This document shows, piece by piece, positions 15,193-23,526 of a stretch of DNA of 32,740 nucleotides; position 1 is the first letter of the stretch, and every line of letters begins with the position of its first letter. Under the pieces are notes generated by a model, which saw only the letters and a program-made list of their open reading frames with translations, ran no database searches and was not told the origin of the DNA. The stretch is from Schlesneria paludicola DSM 18645 (GTDB lineage Bacteria; Planctomycetota; Planctomycetia; Planctomycetales; Planctomycetaceae): assembly GCA_945869955.1 (NCBI GenBank), contig CAMBQP010000046.1, positions 1-32,740 on the forward strand, given 5' to 3'. The position numbers and the translations under genes are program-made.

Positions 15193-17049
15193 CTATTTCA
15201 ACTGACCCAGGGCCGTTTCTGCACTCTTTCTGACAGACTCGTCCGCATCTTTCAGAGCCAGCTGCAAAGCCTCTTTGGCCGCAGCAGATCCGGAACCAAT
15301 CTGACCCAACGTTTGTGCCATTTCCAGCCGAACCTTCGGGTTCACGGATCGCTGCAGGGCTGTGGCGAGCAGCGGAATCGCGGCGTTCACGGTCTCGGCG
15401 TCAGGAGCGATATGAACCAGAGCCCAGGCCGCAACGGTTTTTTCCTGCGAATCGCGGCTTTGCGCCAGACGCTGTAGCTTCGGCAGAGCGGGTTTTGCAG
15501 CAGCACCAATTCGGCCCAAGGCGTAACCTGCCACGGGTCGCAGGGATGCATCGCCCTCATTCAGGATTTTGATAATTTCGTTCAGGGCCACCTGACTGTC
15601 GGGTCCGATTTCTCCCAGTGCAATCAATGATTCGCGGCGCACAGCAGGGTCTTTGTCGTTCAACAGGTAACGCAACCAGGCCACGGCACTCTTCGCTCGT
15701 ACACCCATTCGCCCGAGTGAGCTGGCGGCTTCCCGACGAACCTCGGCTCGGTCGCTCTGAAGTGCGGCCATTAAGAGGGGGAGCGCCTTGGCTTCGTATT
15801 CCCGATTTTCAGGATCGATCTGCAGCAGTGCCCAGACGCTGACAATTCGCATGGCGGAATTGTCAGCCGTTTCCAGAGCCTTCTTCAGGGCGGGTACAGC
15901 CGCTTTGTCGCCAATTTTTCCTAAGGCGAATGCCGAGGCGGGGCGGTTGGTGAATTGAGGATCCTCGAGTGTTTTAATCAATTCAGGAACCGTCGACTTG
16001 GCATTCGGGCCGATCGCAGCGAGGGCGACCAGTGCTTCCCTGCGTGTTTCCAGGTCCTTGGCCCGAATCAGTCCTGCCAAGGGAGCGACCGAATCGGCTG
16101 CATCAGGGCCGATCCCAGCCAGAATGGGGAGGATCAAGCGTTGCAGCTTTTCATTGTTCAGGCTCGCAACCAGTGACGGCACCGCCTCTTTTCCCATGCG
16201 TCCCAATGAGTGTCCTGCATTAAAACGAACTTGGGCGTCTGCATCTTCCAGTGCGGCAACCAGTGCCGGAATTGCACTTTTGGCAGCAGGGCCGATGTCC
16301 CCCAAAGTACTGATGGCATGCCATCGCAACGAAGCATCTGTTGATTTTGCCGCGTTGAGCAGTCCGTCGACGGCAGGGGCGGCTGCAGCTCCGATCCCGG
16401 CCAGCGCGTCACAGGCGCTGATACTCGCAGGCAAACTGGTTCCTGCGAGCACTTCTTGAAGTGATGCCACGGCAGGAGCACCCACAAACGCCAGCCCATG
16501 AATGGCCTGACTTTTCACTTCGCTCTGTTCCTTCGTTAAACCCGCCAGCAATGTCGGAATTGTGTAAGCGAGATCGGTCCCCTTGCCGACTTCAATTTCG
16601 GCAATGGCCCGAGCAGCACTCACCGAGACCAAGGGATCCGTATCGGTGAGCAATGCTTTGAGTTCTGGAACCGACGCTTCAGCATCGGCACCATATTTCC
16701 GCACCGCTTCAATGGCACTGTGCCGCAAGAGGGGAACGGAACTGGTAAACATGCGGGTCAAAGCGGGAATGACTTGCTGAGAGTTCGTACTGATTCGCCC
16801 CAGGGATTCGATCACTTCGTACTGCAAACCGGGGTCATCGGTTTCCAACGCCTTGATGAGCGCCGGGACGCTGCCCACCGCCGCAGGCCCAATCTCACCC
16901 AGTTGCTGAGCGGCCTCGGTTCGTTCTTCGACCTTGCCACTTTCCAGCAGTTTCGTCAGGACGACAATTTCCTGATCCTGAGCGAGTACGGCTGAAACCG
17001 CGCAATACATTACTATCGTTGCCAGCGTTCCTGTCAGTCGCATTCTCAT
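15193..17049 (-). CDS. Exported HEAT-repeat protein
   Basis: The 618-residue protein has a Sec signal (MRMRLTGTLATIVMYCAVSAVLAQ, cleavage near 23). The rest is about fifteen HEAT/PBS-type repeats of roughly 37-40 residues, with a recurring pattern such as EAAQQLGEIGPAAVGSVPALIKAL and ASSLGRMGVRAKSAVAWL. Such solenoids are protein-binding scaffolds; phycobilisome lyases and Armadillo-type adaptors share the repeat, but nothing here shows catalysis. It probably acts in the periplasm. ATG 17049 and ATG 17043 are both possible starts; CAAGGGG lies about a dozen bases upstream. It is transcribed alone, divergently from the Gly/Tyr-rich protein, and ends at a strong terminator. Confidence 0.88.
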   Translation of the reverse strand: MRMRLTGTLATIVMYCAVSAVLAQDQEIVVLTKLLESGKVEERTEAAQQLGEIGPAAVGSVPALIKALETDDPGLQYEVIESLGRISTNSQQVIPALTRMFTSSVPLLRHSAIEAVRKYGADAEASVPELKALLTDTDPLVSVSAARAIAEIEVGKGTDLAYTIPTLLAGLTKEQSEVKSQAIHGLAFVGAPAVASLQEVLAGTSLPASISACDALAGIGAAAAPAVDGLLNAAKSTDASLRWHAISTLGDIGPAAKSAIPALVAALEDADAQVRFNAGHSLGRMGKEAVPSLVASLNNEKLQRLILPILAGIGPDAADSVAPLAGLIRAKDLETRREALVALAAIGPNAKSTVPELIKTLEDPQFTNRPASAFALGKIGDKAAVPALKKALETADNSAMRIVSVWALLQIDPENREYEAKALPLLMAALQSDRAEVRREAASSLGRMGVRAKSAVAWLRYLLNDKDPAVRRESLIALGEIGPDSQVALNEIIKILNEGDASLRPVAGYALGRIGAAAKPALPKLQRLAQSRDSQEKTVAAWALVHIAPDAETVNAAIPLLATALQRSVNPKVRLEMAQTLGQIGSGSAAAKEALQLALKDADESVRKSAETALGQLK

Positions 17050-17080
17050 GCCCAGATGCCCCTTGATCGCGTGTTGATGC

Positions 17081-17109
17081 TTGATGGAGAGATCCCTAAC
17101 CGGTACAAT
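17081..17109 (+). promoter_or_regulatory. Candidate sigma-70 promoter for the Gly/Tyr-rich protein
   Basis: TTGATG (17081-17086) and TACAAT (17104-17109) are separated by exactly 17 bases; the -10 box matches the consensus at five of six positions. Transcription from about 17116 would give a leader of roughly 130 bases. Confidence 0.45.
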
Positions 17110-17243
17110 ATCCAGTGATCCTTCCTGAATTCTAACAGGATGGATACAGCGGTCGCCACTCCACGATCATGTTTCGTGCAGAGATTTTCCATGACCGAGT
17201 CGATGGGAACGAGCTGTCATTTTAGTCGTCGAAGGGGTTGAAC

Positions 17244-17978
17244 GTGAAAAAACAATTTCTTTTTGTGTTGCTCATGGTAACAGCCAGTTTGAGTGGGAAT
17301 TCACCTTCAAACGCATATGACAACTGGTATGGTCACGCCGCCGGTTATGGTGCCGTGGGGGCCTATGGTGGTTACGGAGGATATGGTGGTTACGGAGGAT
17401 ATGGCGGCTACGGAGGATATGGCGGTGCCGCAGGGGGGGTTGGTTCGATTGCGACCGGAATGGGAAATCTGGTTCAAGCCGAGGGACAGCGGAATGTGCT
17501 GAACTCACAAGCGGCGATCGGTTATCAGCAAGCCTGGCAGGAAAACGAGAAGGCCCGGCAGCTGCATATCGAAACTCAGGACAAGATTCACTACGACATC
17601 CTCAAACGAAAACGGGAATCCCAGGCTCAGGATGCTCAAGACCGCGAAGAGGCCCGCGCCAGTCGTGAACGTGCACAGCAATTCCTGGACGCGCATCGAC
17701 CCCAGCCGCTCTCTGCCAGCCAACTCGACCTCACCAAAGCGATCGTCACTTGGCCCTTCGCATTAAAGTCTTCCGACTTTGATTCGCTGCGGGCGACAAC
17801 CGAAAACCTGTTGCAAGAACGTGTCAAATACGGCGCGAACCCCGACTCCACCCGGCAACTGACCCTCGCAGCCGGTGCGATGAAAGACATCCTGCGTAGT
17901 CAGATTCTGAAACTGCCAGGGTCCGATTATTCCACCGCCCGCAAATTTCTGGATAGCATGGCTGCTTCGTTTCAGTGA
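17244..17978 (+). CDS. Exported Gly/Tyr-repeat protein with a coiled-coil segment, unknown function
   Basis: The 244-residue protein starts with a signal peptide (MKKQFLFVLLMVTASLSGNSPSNA). GTG 17244 is preferred over TTG 17238 because GAAGGGG lies six bases before it. The mature part opens with YDNWYGHAAGYG and then seven consecutive YGG triplets, encoded by an 18-bp DNA repeat. A Gln/Glu/Lys/Arg-rich helix of about 75 residues follows (YQQAWQENEKARQLHIETQ through RASRERAQQFLDAH) and looks like a coiled coil. The C-terminal ~85 residues are mixed. There are no cysteines. Gly-Tyr repeats are known in structural and matrix proteins, so a surface or matrix role is possible, but I recognise no family. 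A strong terminator follows at 18090. Confidence 0.75.
   Translation: MKKQFLFVLLMVTASLSGNSPSNAYDNWYGHAAGYGAVGAYGGYGGYGGYGGYGGYGGYGGAAGGVGSIATGMGNLVQAEGQRNVLNSQAAIGYQQAWQENEKARQLHIETQDKIHYDILKRKRESQAQDAQDREEARASRERAQQFLDAHRPQPLSASQLDLTKAIVTWPFALKSSDFDSLRATTENLLQERVKYGANPDSTRQLTLAAGAMKDILRSQILKLPGSDYSTARKFLDSMAASFQ
17364..17426 (+). repeat. 18-bp coding tandem repeat (YGGYGG)
   Basis: tatggtggttacggagga occurs at 17364 and 17382, a variant with two changed wobble bases at 17400, and half a unit at 17418. Each unit encodes YGGYGG, so gain or loss of units keeps the frame. Confidence 0.9.
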
Positions 17979-18011
17979 TATCCCCGGTAATTTCAGTGAT
18001 ATCCCCGGTAA
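17970..18011 (+). repeat. 21-bp perfect tandem duplication over the stop codon
   Basis: The 21-base sequence ending in tatccccggtaa is present twice in direct succession. The first copy contains the last codons and TGA stop of the Gly/Tyr-rich gene. The second copy is untranslated. Confidence 0.9.
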
Positions 18012-18089
18012 CGAGTGGCGAGTCTCACGAGCGAAATGCTGAATCGATAAAAGCGGCTGACAATTCGAGCTGGACAATTGGATAATTCG

Positions 18090-18127
18090 ATCGGACCCAA
18101 TCATCTTGATGATTGGGTCCGATTTTT
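18090..18127 (+). terminator. Intrinsic terminator shared by convergent genes
   Basis: atcggacccaatcat and atgattgggtccgat pair perfectly over 15 bp around a cttg loop, followed by four T residues on the plus strand. It ends the Gly/Tyr-rich gene. The converging GTPase frame has its stop codon and last six codons inside this hairpin. Confidence 0.9.
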
Positions 18128-19363
18128 CCATGCGTCGACCGCCTGCTGCATTTGTTCACTCCACACTTGATTCCATTCCTCGGTCGTCGGAGTATTCCCC
18201 TGCTGCATCTGGCCGAAGTACCAGCAACAGGCTTTTCCCAGCGAAAATGTATAGGCAAACGCCATGGCAGCGTTCGCAGCATGCCCCGCAAACGGGATCA
18301 TCTTCAGGGGGGCCCTGATGGCAAACCGAACTGCGAGTCGGCCTCCGACTGCCCCGGCCATTTTTGCCAACAGGGCCGCATTCATCTTTTGCTCGTACAG
18401 ATCGGCTAACACGTAAACCAGCCGGGTTTGCAGCGCCATCACCAACGGGATATCGATCCATGGCAAAGGAGATGCCGCCGAGGCCGCAGCCAAGCTGCTG
18501 TAGGTCAGTATCGCAGTCAGCCCTTTTTTGTCGACCTGACTGCGTGATGAATCGCGAACATCATCGAGATGAATCAAGGACTGTTGATAGGCGGCCGGCA
18601 ATAATGCGATCAATGCCTCATGCAGCCGCTTGCCTCCAAAATTCGGCTCGTAAAAGCCCTCGTTCGGATTTGTGAGATCGATGGGAACGATGCGGTCGAC
18701 CAACCCGGCAAATCGTAATTCCTGCGCTCGCAAACTTCGCTGCAGTTCGGGGTGCTGAGCCTGTGATGAAGCGGTTGGAATCGGTTCGACAGCAGTTCGT
18801 TCACCATCGGGCACTGCCGGGTCTGCGGTGTCACCCGCCGTCGGCTCGGATGCCGACTTGCGGATTTCAAACGGATCCGGATTCGGATGCTGCTCGAAGG
18901 GATACGCCTCATGCAAACAGGTGAGTGCCAGGAGAATTGGACGCTTTGGTCGCGCGGCGCGGATTTTCCGCAGCGGTTCAATCACTTCGGCCAACGCATG
19001 ATCCATGACTCGCACCACAACGATCACCACATGGGTCGATTGATCGAACGAGGCCAGGTCATCGTGCGGGTCATAGCCCTGTTCACCCAGTCCCCGTGTA
19101 TCGAGAAACCGAATCAGTGTTGGCGTGGATGAAGGGAAATCATAAGCGAATGAGGTCTTGGTTTTGGGCTGAAAGCCATTACCAATTTCGGCCTGCGTCG
19201 ATCCTGTGAGATAACGAACGATCGACGATTTACCGCTCCCTGTCTTCCCGAACAGCCAGAAAACAGGGACCGGAATCTTTTTCAGCAAATCTTCGCGCTG
19301 GTGCTCAAACTGCTCGTCACTCAGCGATTCCCACCCGAGATACGATCGGATTCGGTCGAACAT
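18101..19363 (-). CDS. Membrane-associated GTPase with DUF697-like C-terminus
   Basis: The protein is about 420 residues from ATG 19363 (GAGGAA just before it); an in-frame ATG at 19423 would add 20 residues and overlap the upstream gene. The N-terminal G domain has P-loop GKTGSGKSS (39-47), a Thr in the switch-I region (PKTKTSFAY) and a DTRGLG DxxG motif (88-93). The usual NKxD is not seen; ALTCLHE takes its place. A long charged, variable insertion follows. The C-terminal ~130 residues have two hydrophobic, Ala/Gly-rich helical stretches (SLAAASAASPLPWIDIPLVMALQ and PLKMIPFAGHAANAAMAFAYTFSLG) typical of DUF697/YcjF-type domains, which associate with membranes. It follows the TlpA-like gene by about 31 bp on the same strand, so the two probably share a transcript. 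Role unknown. Confidence 0.8.
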   Translation of the reverse strand: MFDRIRSYLGWESLSDEQFEHQREDLLKKIPVPVFWLFGKTGSGKSSIVRYLTGSTQAEIGNGFQPKTKTSFAYDFPSSTPTLIRFLDTRGLGEQGYDPHDDLASFDQSTHVVIVVVRVMDHALAEVIEPLRKIRAARPKRPILLALTCLHEAYPFEQHPNPDPFEIRKSASEPTAGDTADPAVPDGERTAVEPIPTASSQAQHPELQRSLRAQELRFAGLVDRIVPIDLTNPNEGFYEPNFGGKRLHEALIALLPAAYQQSLIHLDDVRDSSRSQVDKKGLTAILTYSSLAAASAASPLPWIDIPLVMALQTRLVYVLADLYEQKMNAALLAKMAGAVGGRLAVRFAIRAPLKMIPFAGHAANAAMAFAYTFSLGKACCWYFGQMQQGNTPTTEEWNQVWSEQMQQAVDAWKNRTQSSR

Positions 19364-19394
19364 ATTCCTCAGTTCTTCAAAAATTCCCCGCAGC

Positions 19395-21362
19395 CTATTT
19401 TGGCTTTTTGCCTTGAGCCACATTATCGACTGGCTTGAGCAGATTCGGCAACTCAGTCTTCACATCCGTCAACGTCGCGTTCCGATTCACAACTTTTCCG
19501 TCTTTGTCAACCAGAAACATCGTGGGGAGCGAGATGATGCCGAACGAGGTTGCAATCGGGCTGCTGAGCCCCCCGGACTGATTCGGGCCGCTCGGCTGAT
19601 AGATCTGCTTCCACCCCATTTTATTCTTTTGCACGAAGGGGAGTGCTGTATCTTTGTCAAAGTCGAGCGAAATCCCCACGATCTCGAATCCCTTGGCTTT
19701 GTTGTCCTGATACAGCGCTCGCAACTGCGGAACATCCTCTTCACACACCTTGTATTCACTCGCCCAGAAGACCACCAGGACGACTTTACCTTTGTACGCC
19801 TTCAGATCGACAGTCCCCCCTTCCAGGCCGGGTCCCGCGAGGGTCAGCACTTGACCGTTCAGGTTCAGCCGCTTCAAGGCCCCCTGGGCGCGTGGTGCCA
19901 TCTCGGACTTGGGTTTGTCCTTGAGCAGCGTCTGATACCACCCGGTCGCTTCTTTGGCGCGGCCCTGAAGTTCTTCGTGGGTCCCCAGCATCACCATCGC
20001 ATCATCGGCATCTTCCGAGGCAGGATAAGCTTTGACGTAATCTTCGAGCCCTTGCAGCCAGGCTTTTTGAATTTCCCCCTGTTTTTCCTTGTCAGCATCG
20101 GCTTCTTGCAGATTCACGTAGTATTCGGCCTGCATCAACCGGTAAGCGGTATACGGTAATAGAGGGGATTTCGGCGATTTTTTGGCAATTTCGGCCTCAA
20201 TGGCCCGCAGATCTTCAATCCCTTCGGGGTATGTCCCCATTTGCGAAGCAAGTGCCAGGCCGTCGACGGTCTGCTTCATCAGCAGGCTTTTTTCGTCATC
20301 GGTTTCGGCGAGTTCGATGGCATCGGTCAACAGGCCCGCCCGTTTTTTCATCAGGGTTTTGACCTGGGCCGGGGTTTGCCCCGGCTGCATCACCCGCTGT
20401 TCAATCTCTTGTAAGTCCTTGAGGATTTTTTCGACCTTGGGTGAGGGGCCTGCGGGGCCCGCAGCGAGAGTGCTGGCTGCCATCAGGGGTTCCATCATGA
20501 TCCCACCGTTGGTGGTGGTCACTTCGCCTTCAATCGGATTCGGAGTCTCGGTCAGCTTCCAGACTTCACCAACTCGAATCATTTCGCCGATCTGGACCGC
20601 GTTGAATTTGGACTGCGTTTCAACGATCGCCATCGCGCTTTCGTAAACCTGCAGATCGGCATTCGCCTTTTCGTCATCCAGCGGAATCAGGCTAGGAGAC
20701 TGTGCATCAAAGCGGGTCCAGCGAGACTGTGCCGACAGGCTTTTTGATTTGGCCATCACACCCTTTGCTTTTTTCCCCACATCGGCAGCCGACTCGAGTA
20801 ATTTGCTGGCCAGCTGCTGGTTGATTCCCAGCGTTTTGATATCTTCGTCATTGATCATAATCGCTTGCAAACCGGCTTCGTCCCCGGCAATCAAGGCCCG
20901 GATCGCCTCTTTCGATGCTTCCGCGGCGGAGAGGACTTTCCACTTTTCGATGCGGCCATCCTCGTCTTGATCGATCCCCCAGCGGGATCCCCCCAGATTC
21001 AACCAGCGAGACTGGTCTGGCTTATTATTGTTATTGGTATCCAGATCGCGGTAGACCTCGATCCCGTTATTGAAATAGCGCCATTGGTCAATGCCACCTA
21101 CGCCATCGGTATCAAGAAATTTTCGGAGGATCTGGCCGGATGGCCCCAGTACCACCCAGCCATTGACCTTCCCTTTACGCTCGACTTCCACTTTGCACTT
21201 GGCATAGTCAGCGGGCTTGGGAATTTCATATTCCACGTCTTTTTGACGGGGAATAAAAGCCATGGTGTCAGCCACTTTAGGTGCGTCGGCACCCCAGGCG
21301 ACAATTCCTGATGTGACGCAACAGACCAACAGAGACAGCGTACGCAATTTTCGCGAAGTCAT
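19395..21362 (-). CDS. Exported TlpA/redoxin-like protein with calcium-loop motifs, first active-site Cys missing
   Basis: The protein is 655 residues from ATG 21362, chosen because a clear signal (MTSRKLRTLSLLVCCVTSGIVAWGADA) and AAGGGAG follow and precede it; the frame stays open 36 codons further up. Three acidic loops resembling EF-hand/thrombospondin type-3 sites occur at D84-D92, D106-D116 and D131-E139 (DTDG, DTNNNNKPD, DQDEDG). A helical TPR-like middle part follows, then a thioredoxin-fold domain from about 515. The TlpA/ResA site WATWCGPC appears as WASEYKVC: Tyr537 replaces the first Cys and Cys540 is kept. The cis-Pro (ISLPTMFLVD) is present. A dithiol exchange is therefore unlikely; a one-cysteine peroxidatic or binding role is possible. 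Confidence 0.85.
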   Translation of the reverse strand: MTSRKLRTLSLLVCCVTSGIVAWGADAPKVADTMAFIPRQKDVEYEIPKPADYAKCKVEVERKGKVNGWVVLGPSGQILRKFLDTDGVGGIDQWRYFNNGIEVYRDLDTNNNNKPDQSRWLNLGGSRWGIDQDEDGRIEKWKVLSAAEASKEAIRALIAGDEAGLQAIMINDEDIKTLGINQQLASKLLESAADVGKKAKGVMAKSKSLSAQSRWTRFDAQSPSLIPLDDEKANADLQVYESAMAIVETQSKFNAVQIGEMIRVGEVWKLTETPNPIEGEVTTTNGGIMMEPLMAASTLAAGPAGPSPKVEKILKDLQEIEQRVMQPGQTPAQVKTLMKKRAGLLTDAIELAETDDEKSLLMKQTVDGLALASQMGTYPEGIEDLRAIEAEIAKKSPKSPLLPYTAYRLMQAEYYVNLQEADADKEKQGEIQKAWLQGLEDYVKAYPASEDADDAMVMLGTHEELQGRAKEATGWYQTLLKDKPKSEMAPRAQGALKRLNLNGQVLTLAGPGLEGGTVDLKAYKGKVVLVVFWASEYKVCEEDVPQLRALYQDNKAKGFEIVGISLDFDKDTALPFVQKNKMGWKQIYQPSGPNQSGGLSSPIATSFGIISLPTMFLVDKDGKVVNRNATLTDVKTELPNLLKPVDNVAQGKKPK

Positions 21363-21695
21363 CCTCGCCACTCCCTTGAGACGATGCAAAATCCATTTCC
21401 GTTGCCAAAAGTTTTTGGAGACGGGTTCCATCCATGCATTGATTCTAGGTGAAGGTGAAAATCGAGTCACCAGCAGTTTTTGCCTGTCGCTTGACGGGAC
21501 CAGTCTTGATCCCGGTTTGAAACGGCAACAAGCTGTCGGCTCTTAACGGAATGCGTTCCAAAGTCGTTTTCCAAGAGACTTCGAGAATCACACACGAGCG
21601 AGAAATCACACACGAGTGTTCCCAGGGGAGTGCCGCCACCGGACCTGGAAAAACCGTGCATCACGGATGGATCCAGCGAAGAGTTGCTTGTGGGT
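21363..21695. other. Spacer with an 18-bp direct repeat
   Basis: No gene is seen in these 333 bp between the small lipoprotein gene and the TlpA-like gene. The 13-mer aatcacacacgag occurs at 21586-21598 and again at 21604-21616, a period of 18. The part next to 21362 should hold the promoter of the TlpA-like gene, but no clear boxes were found. Confidence 0.5.
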
Positions 21696-22124
21696 TTACT
21701 GGTTTTCAGTCGGAGCATCGACCACGACGAGGGCGTGATTAGCTTCGTCGTACTGATACCGTTTCCCGCCGGGGAGCAGCGGCAGTTGGATCTGATTGGC
21801 CTTGATGATTTTTTCCATGAACTCTTCGTAGTTTTTCGGATAGTGACCATTTTCGGCCTCGAATAATCGGACCGCATGTTCGATATGCGATTTCGAGATT
21901 TTTTCGAGCATGGGGCCGTAGGCCGAAGTCCCGGCCGTCAACGGGTCGGTCGCCTGGATTTTGGAGTCGCTCACCGTCAGTCCGGCATTCGGGTCAAATT
22001 GTCCAATCTCTTGGGTCGTCTTGCCAATGATCGAATTTTTCGATTTCTGCGTTTGTTTTTCGAGACTTTCCGAACAACCACAGAGCAAGAGAACAGAAGC
22101 CGTGAGGAGCAGCATTAGTCGCAT
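21696..22124 (-). CDS. Small lipoprotein, unknown function
   Basis: The 142-residue protein has a textbook lipoprotein signal (MRLMLLLTASVLLLCGCSE, lipobox LCGC, Cys17). An AAAGGA site lies eight bases before the ATG. The mature part contains HIEHAVRLFEAENGHYPKNYEEFMEKII, which resembles the short segment seen after the N-terminal helix of pseudopilin-like and planctomycete 'G-x-YP-x-x-x-EF' proteins. A Leu/Pro/Gly stretch and a YQYDEANHALVVV strand follow. No catalytic motif is evident. It is separated from its neighbours by more than 300 bp on each side, so it is probably a single-gene transcript. Confidence 0.8.
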   Translation of the reverse strand: MRLMLLLTASVLLLCGCSESLEKQTQKSKNSIIGKTTQEIGQFDPNAGLTVSDSKIQATDPLTAGTSAYGPMLEKISKSHIEHAVRLFEAENGHYPKNYEEFMEKIIKANQIQLPLLPGGKRYQYDEANHALVVVDAPTENQ

Positions 22125-22533
22125 GGCAGGAATCCTTTTTTCAAAAACACTCAGCGGACAACGACAATTGATTATCGAAGAGCGGATGAGAAATCACAAT
22201 CACTGCGGTCAGATTGGTAGCGATATCGGGGTGGGACAAAATAAAAATTTGACGCGATTCTCTTCGAGGCACGGTTAAACGGTGGGATTTTACCGTCTGG
22301 TACATGCCTTCACCGTTTGACCTGTCGCCACAGGCGCAGGCGGGTCGGTGTTCAGCCGACCTCTTCGAACGTCGCTGGACCAGATTGTCCGATCCCGCCC
22401 GGGGACTACGACAATGATTCAACGCGCGATGATACCGCGATCCCGTCACCAATTTTGCCACGACCATTTCTTCCGGCCTAACGGGGCCGGAAGAAATGGG
22501 GGTCCTACGATTTTGTCGTATCCAGTCACTCAA
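22125..22533. other. Spacer with a perfect hairpin
   Basis: These 409 bp lie between the ribokinase stop and the small lipoprotein start, both on the minus strand. A perfect 15-bp hairpin is at 22464-22499. Nearer the lipoprotein gene, aaacggtg (22277-22284) and caccgttt (22311-22318) form an inverted pair 26 bases apart. A 130-codon minus-strand frame covers most of the spacer but has no recognised homology or start signals, so I do not call it a gene. Confidence 0.5.
22464..22499 (-). terminator. Strong hairpin after ribokinase, possible T-less terminator
   Basis: ccatttcttccggcc and ggccggaagaaatgg pair perfectly over 15 bp around a 6-base loop, 35 bp after the ribokinase stop. No T-tract follows on the minus strand, so it may act as a 3'-end stabiliser or a non-canonical terminator. 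Confidence 0.45.
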
Positions 22534-23526
22534 TCAATCCGTCAAATCCGCTAATTCTGCACGCGTTGGCATGGCAGGTTGGGCACCAAAACGTGTGCAA
22601 GCGAAGGTTCCTGCGATGACCCCGTATTGGGTTGCCTGCTGAAGTGACCACCCCGCGCACAGGGCCACGGCGAGCGCACCTGTAAACGCATCGCCAGCGG
22701 CGGTCGTATCAATCACGTTCGTTGGTTTCGCGGCAATCGAGAACCAGGTTCCATCCCGGCAGAAGACCAACGCTCCGTGTGCTCCCATTTTCAACACGAT
22801 ATCCTTCGCACCCTGCTGCTGCAGGTGGGATGCCGCCTGTCGAGCCGATTCCCAGTCGGTGACACTCATTCCTGTCAGCGATTCCGCCTCGGTTTGATTG
22901 GGACTCAGCACGTCCACCGATAACAGTTGTTTTGCAAGACGTCCTTCCGGGGCTGGAGCGGGGTCGAGGATCGTACGAACCCCGTGCTGCTGAGCGATTG
23001 CAATCGCTGCTGCAACGGAATCGGCGGGAGTTTCGAGCTGCACCACCAGTGCATCCGAATTGGCGATCAGGTCCGTACACCGCTGAACATCTTCAACGGT
23101 CAGGCGGCCATTGGCTCCCGGCACAACCGTAATCGCGTTAGCCCCAGATTTTTCGACGCCAATGAAGGCAACTCCTGTCGAGCAATCGGGTGTGGTCCAG
23201 ACGGAGTCAACGTCGATCCCCTCGTCGATCAGCAATTGTCGAAGGTTGGCACCAAACAGATCGTCCCCCACTCGTGCGATCAGGGTGACACTGGCCCCCA
23301 ATCGGGCGGCAGCGACGGCTTGGTTTGCCCCCTTGCCACCGGAAATCATCTGAAATGTTTCTCCGGAGACCGTCTCCCCGGGCCTGGGGAGACGGCCCAT
23401 TTGTGCGACGAGGTCCATGTTGATCGAGCCAACCACGACAATTCGGGGGCGTTTTCCCGGAATCTCGGAATCGGATTGGTGATGACTGGGTTGGTTTGGA
23501 TGCGGGATTTCGTCGTCAGCAGTCAT
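22534..23526 (-). CDS. rbsK: Ribokinase (PfkB family)
   Basis: The 330-residue protein phosphorylates D-ribose to ribose 5-phosphate with ATP. It starts its fold at RPRIVVVGSINMDLV (residues 27-40). It has the substrate-binding glycines in ISGGKGANQAVAAARLG (61-77), DPAPAP in the middle, LSPNQTEAESLTG, and the anion-hole/catalytic-base motif DTTAAGDAFTGALA (273-286, Asp279). This matches ribokinase more closely than fructokinase or adenosine kinase. The N-terminus has about 25 extra polar residues. ATG 23526 is supported by GGAG eight bases upstream. No ribose transporter or regulator gene is next to it. The divergent neighbour is a beta-propeller protein. Confidence 0.92.
   Translation of the reverse strand: MTADDEIPHPNQPSHHQSDSEIPGKRPRIVVVGSINMDLVAQMGRLPRPGETVSGETFQMISGGKGANQAVAAARLGASVTLIARVGDDLFGANLRQLLIDEGIDVDSVWTTPDCSTGVAFIGVEKSGANAITVVPGANGRLTVEDVQRCTDLIANSDALVVQLETPADSVAAAIAIAQQHGVRTILDPAPAPEGRLAKQLLSVDVLSPNQTEAESLTGMSVTDWESARQAASHLQQQGAKDIVLKMGAHGALVFCRDGTWFSIAAKPTNVIDTTAAGDAFTGALAVALCAGWSLQQATQYGVIAGTFACTRFGAQPAMPTRAELADLTD

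Noticed and set aside
19413-20159. 248-codon plus-strand open frame
   Set aside because: Antisense to the TlpA-like gene, with no recognisable sequence and no ribosome-binding site.
22141-22533. 130-codon minus-strand frame between rbsK and the small lipoprotein
   Set aside because: It contains the perfect hairpin, lacks start signals and shows no family resemblance.
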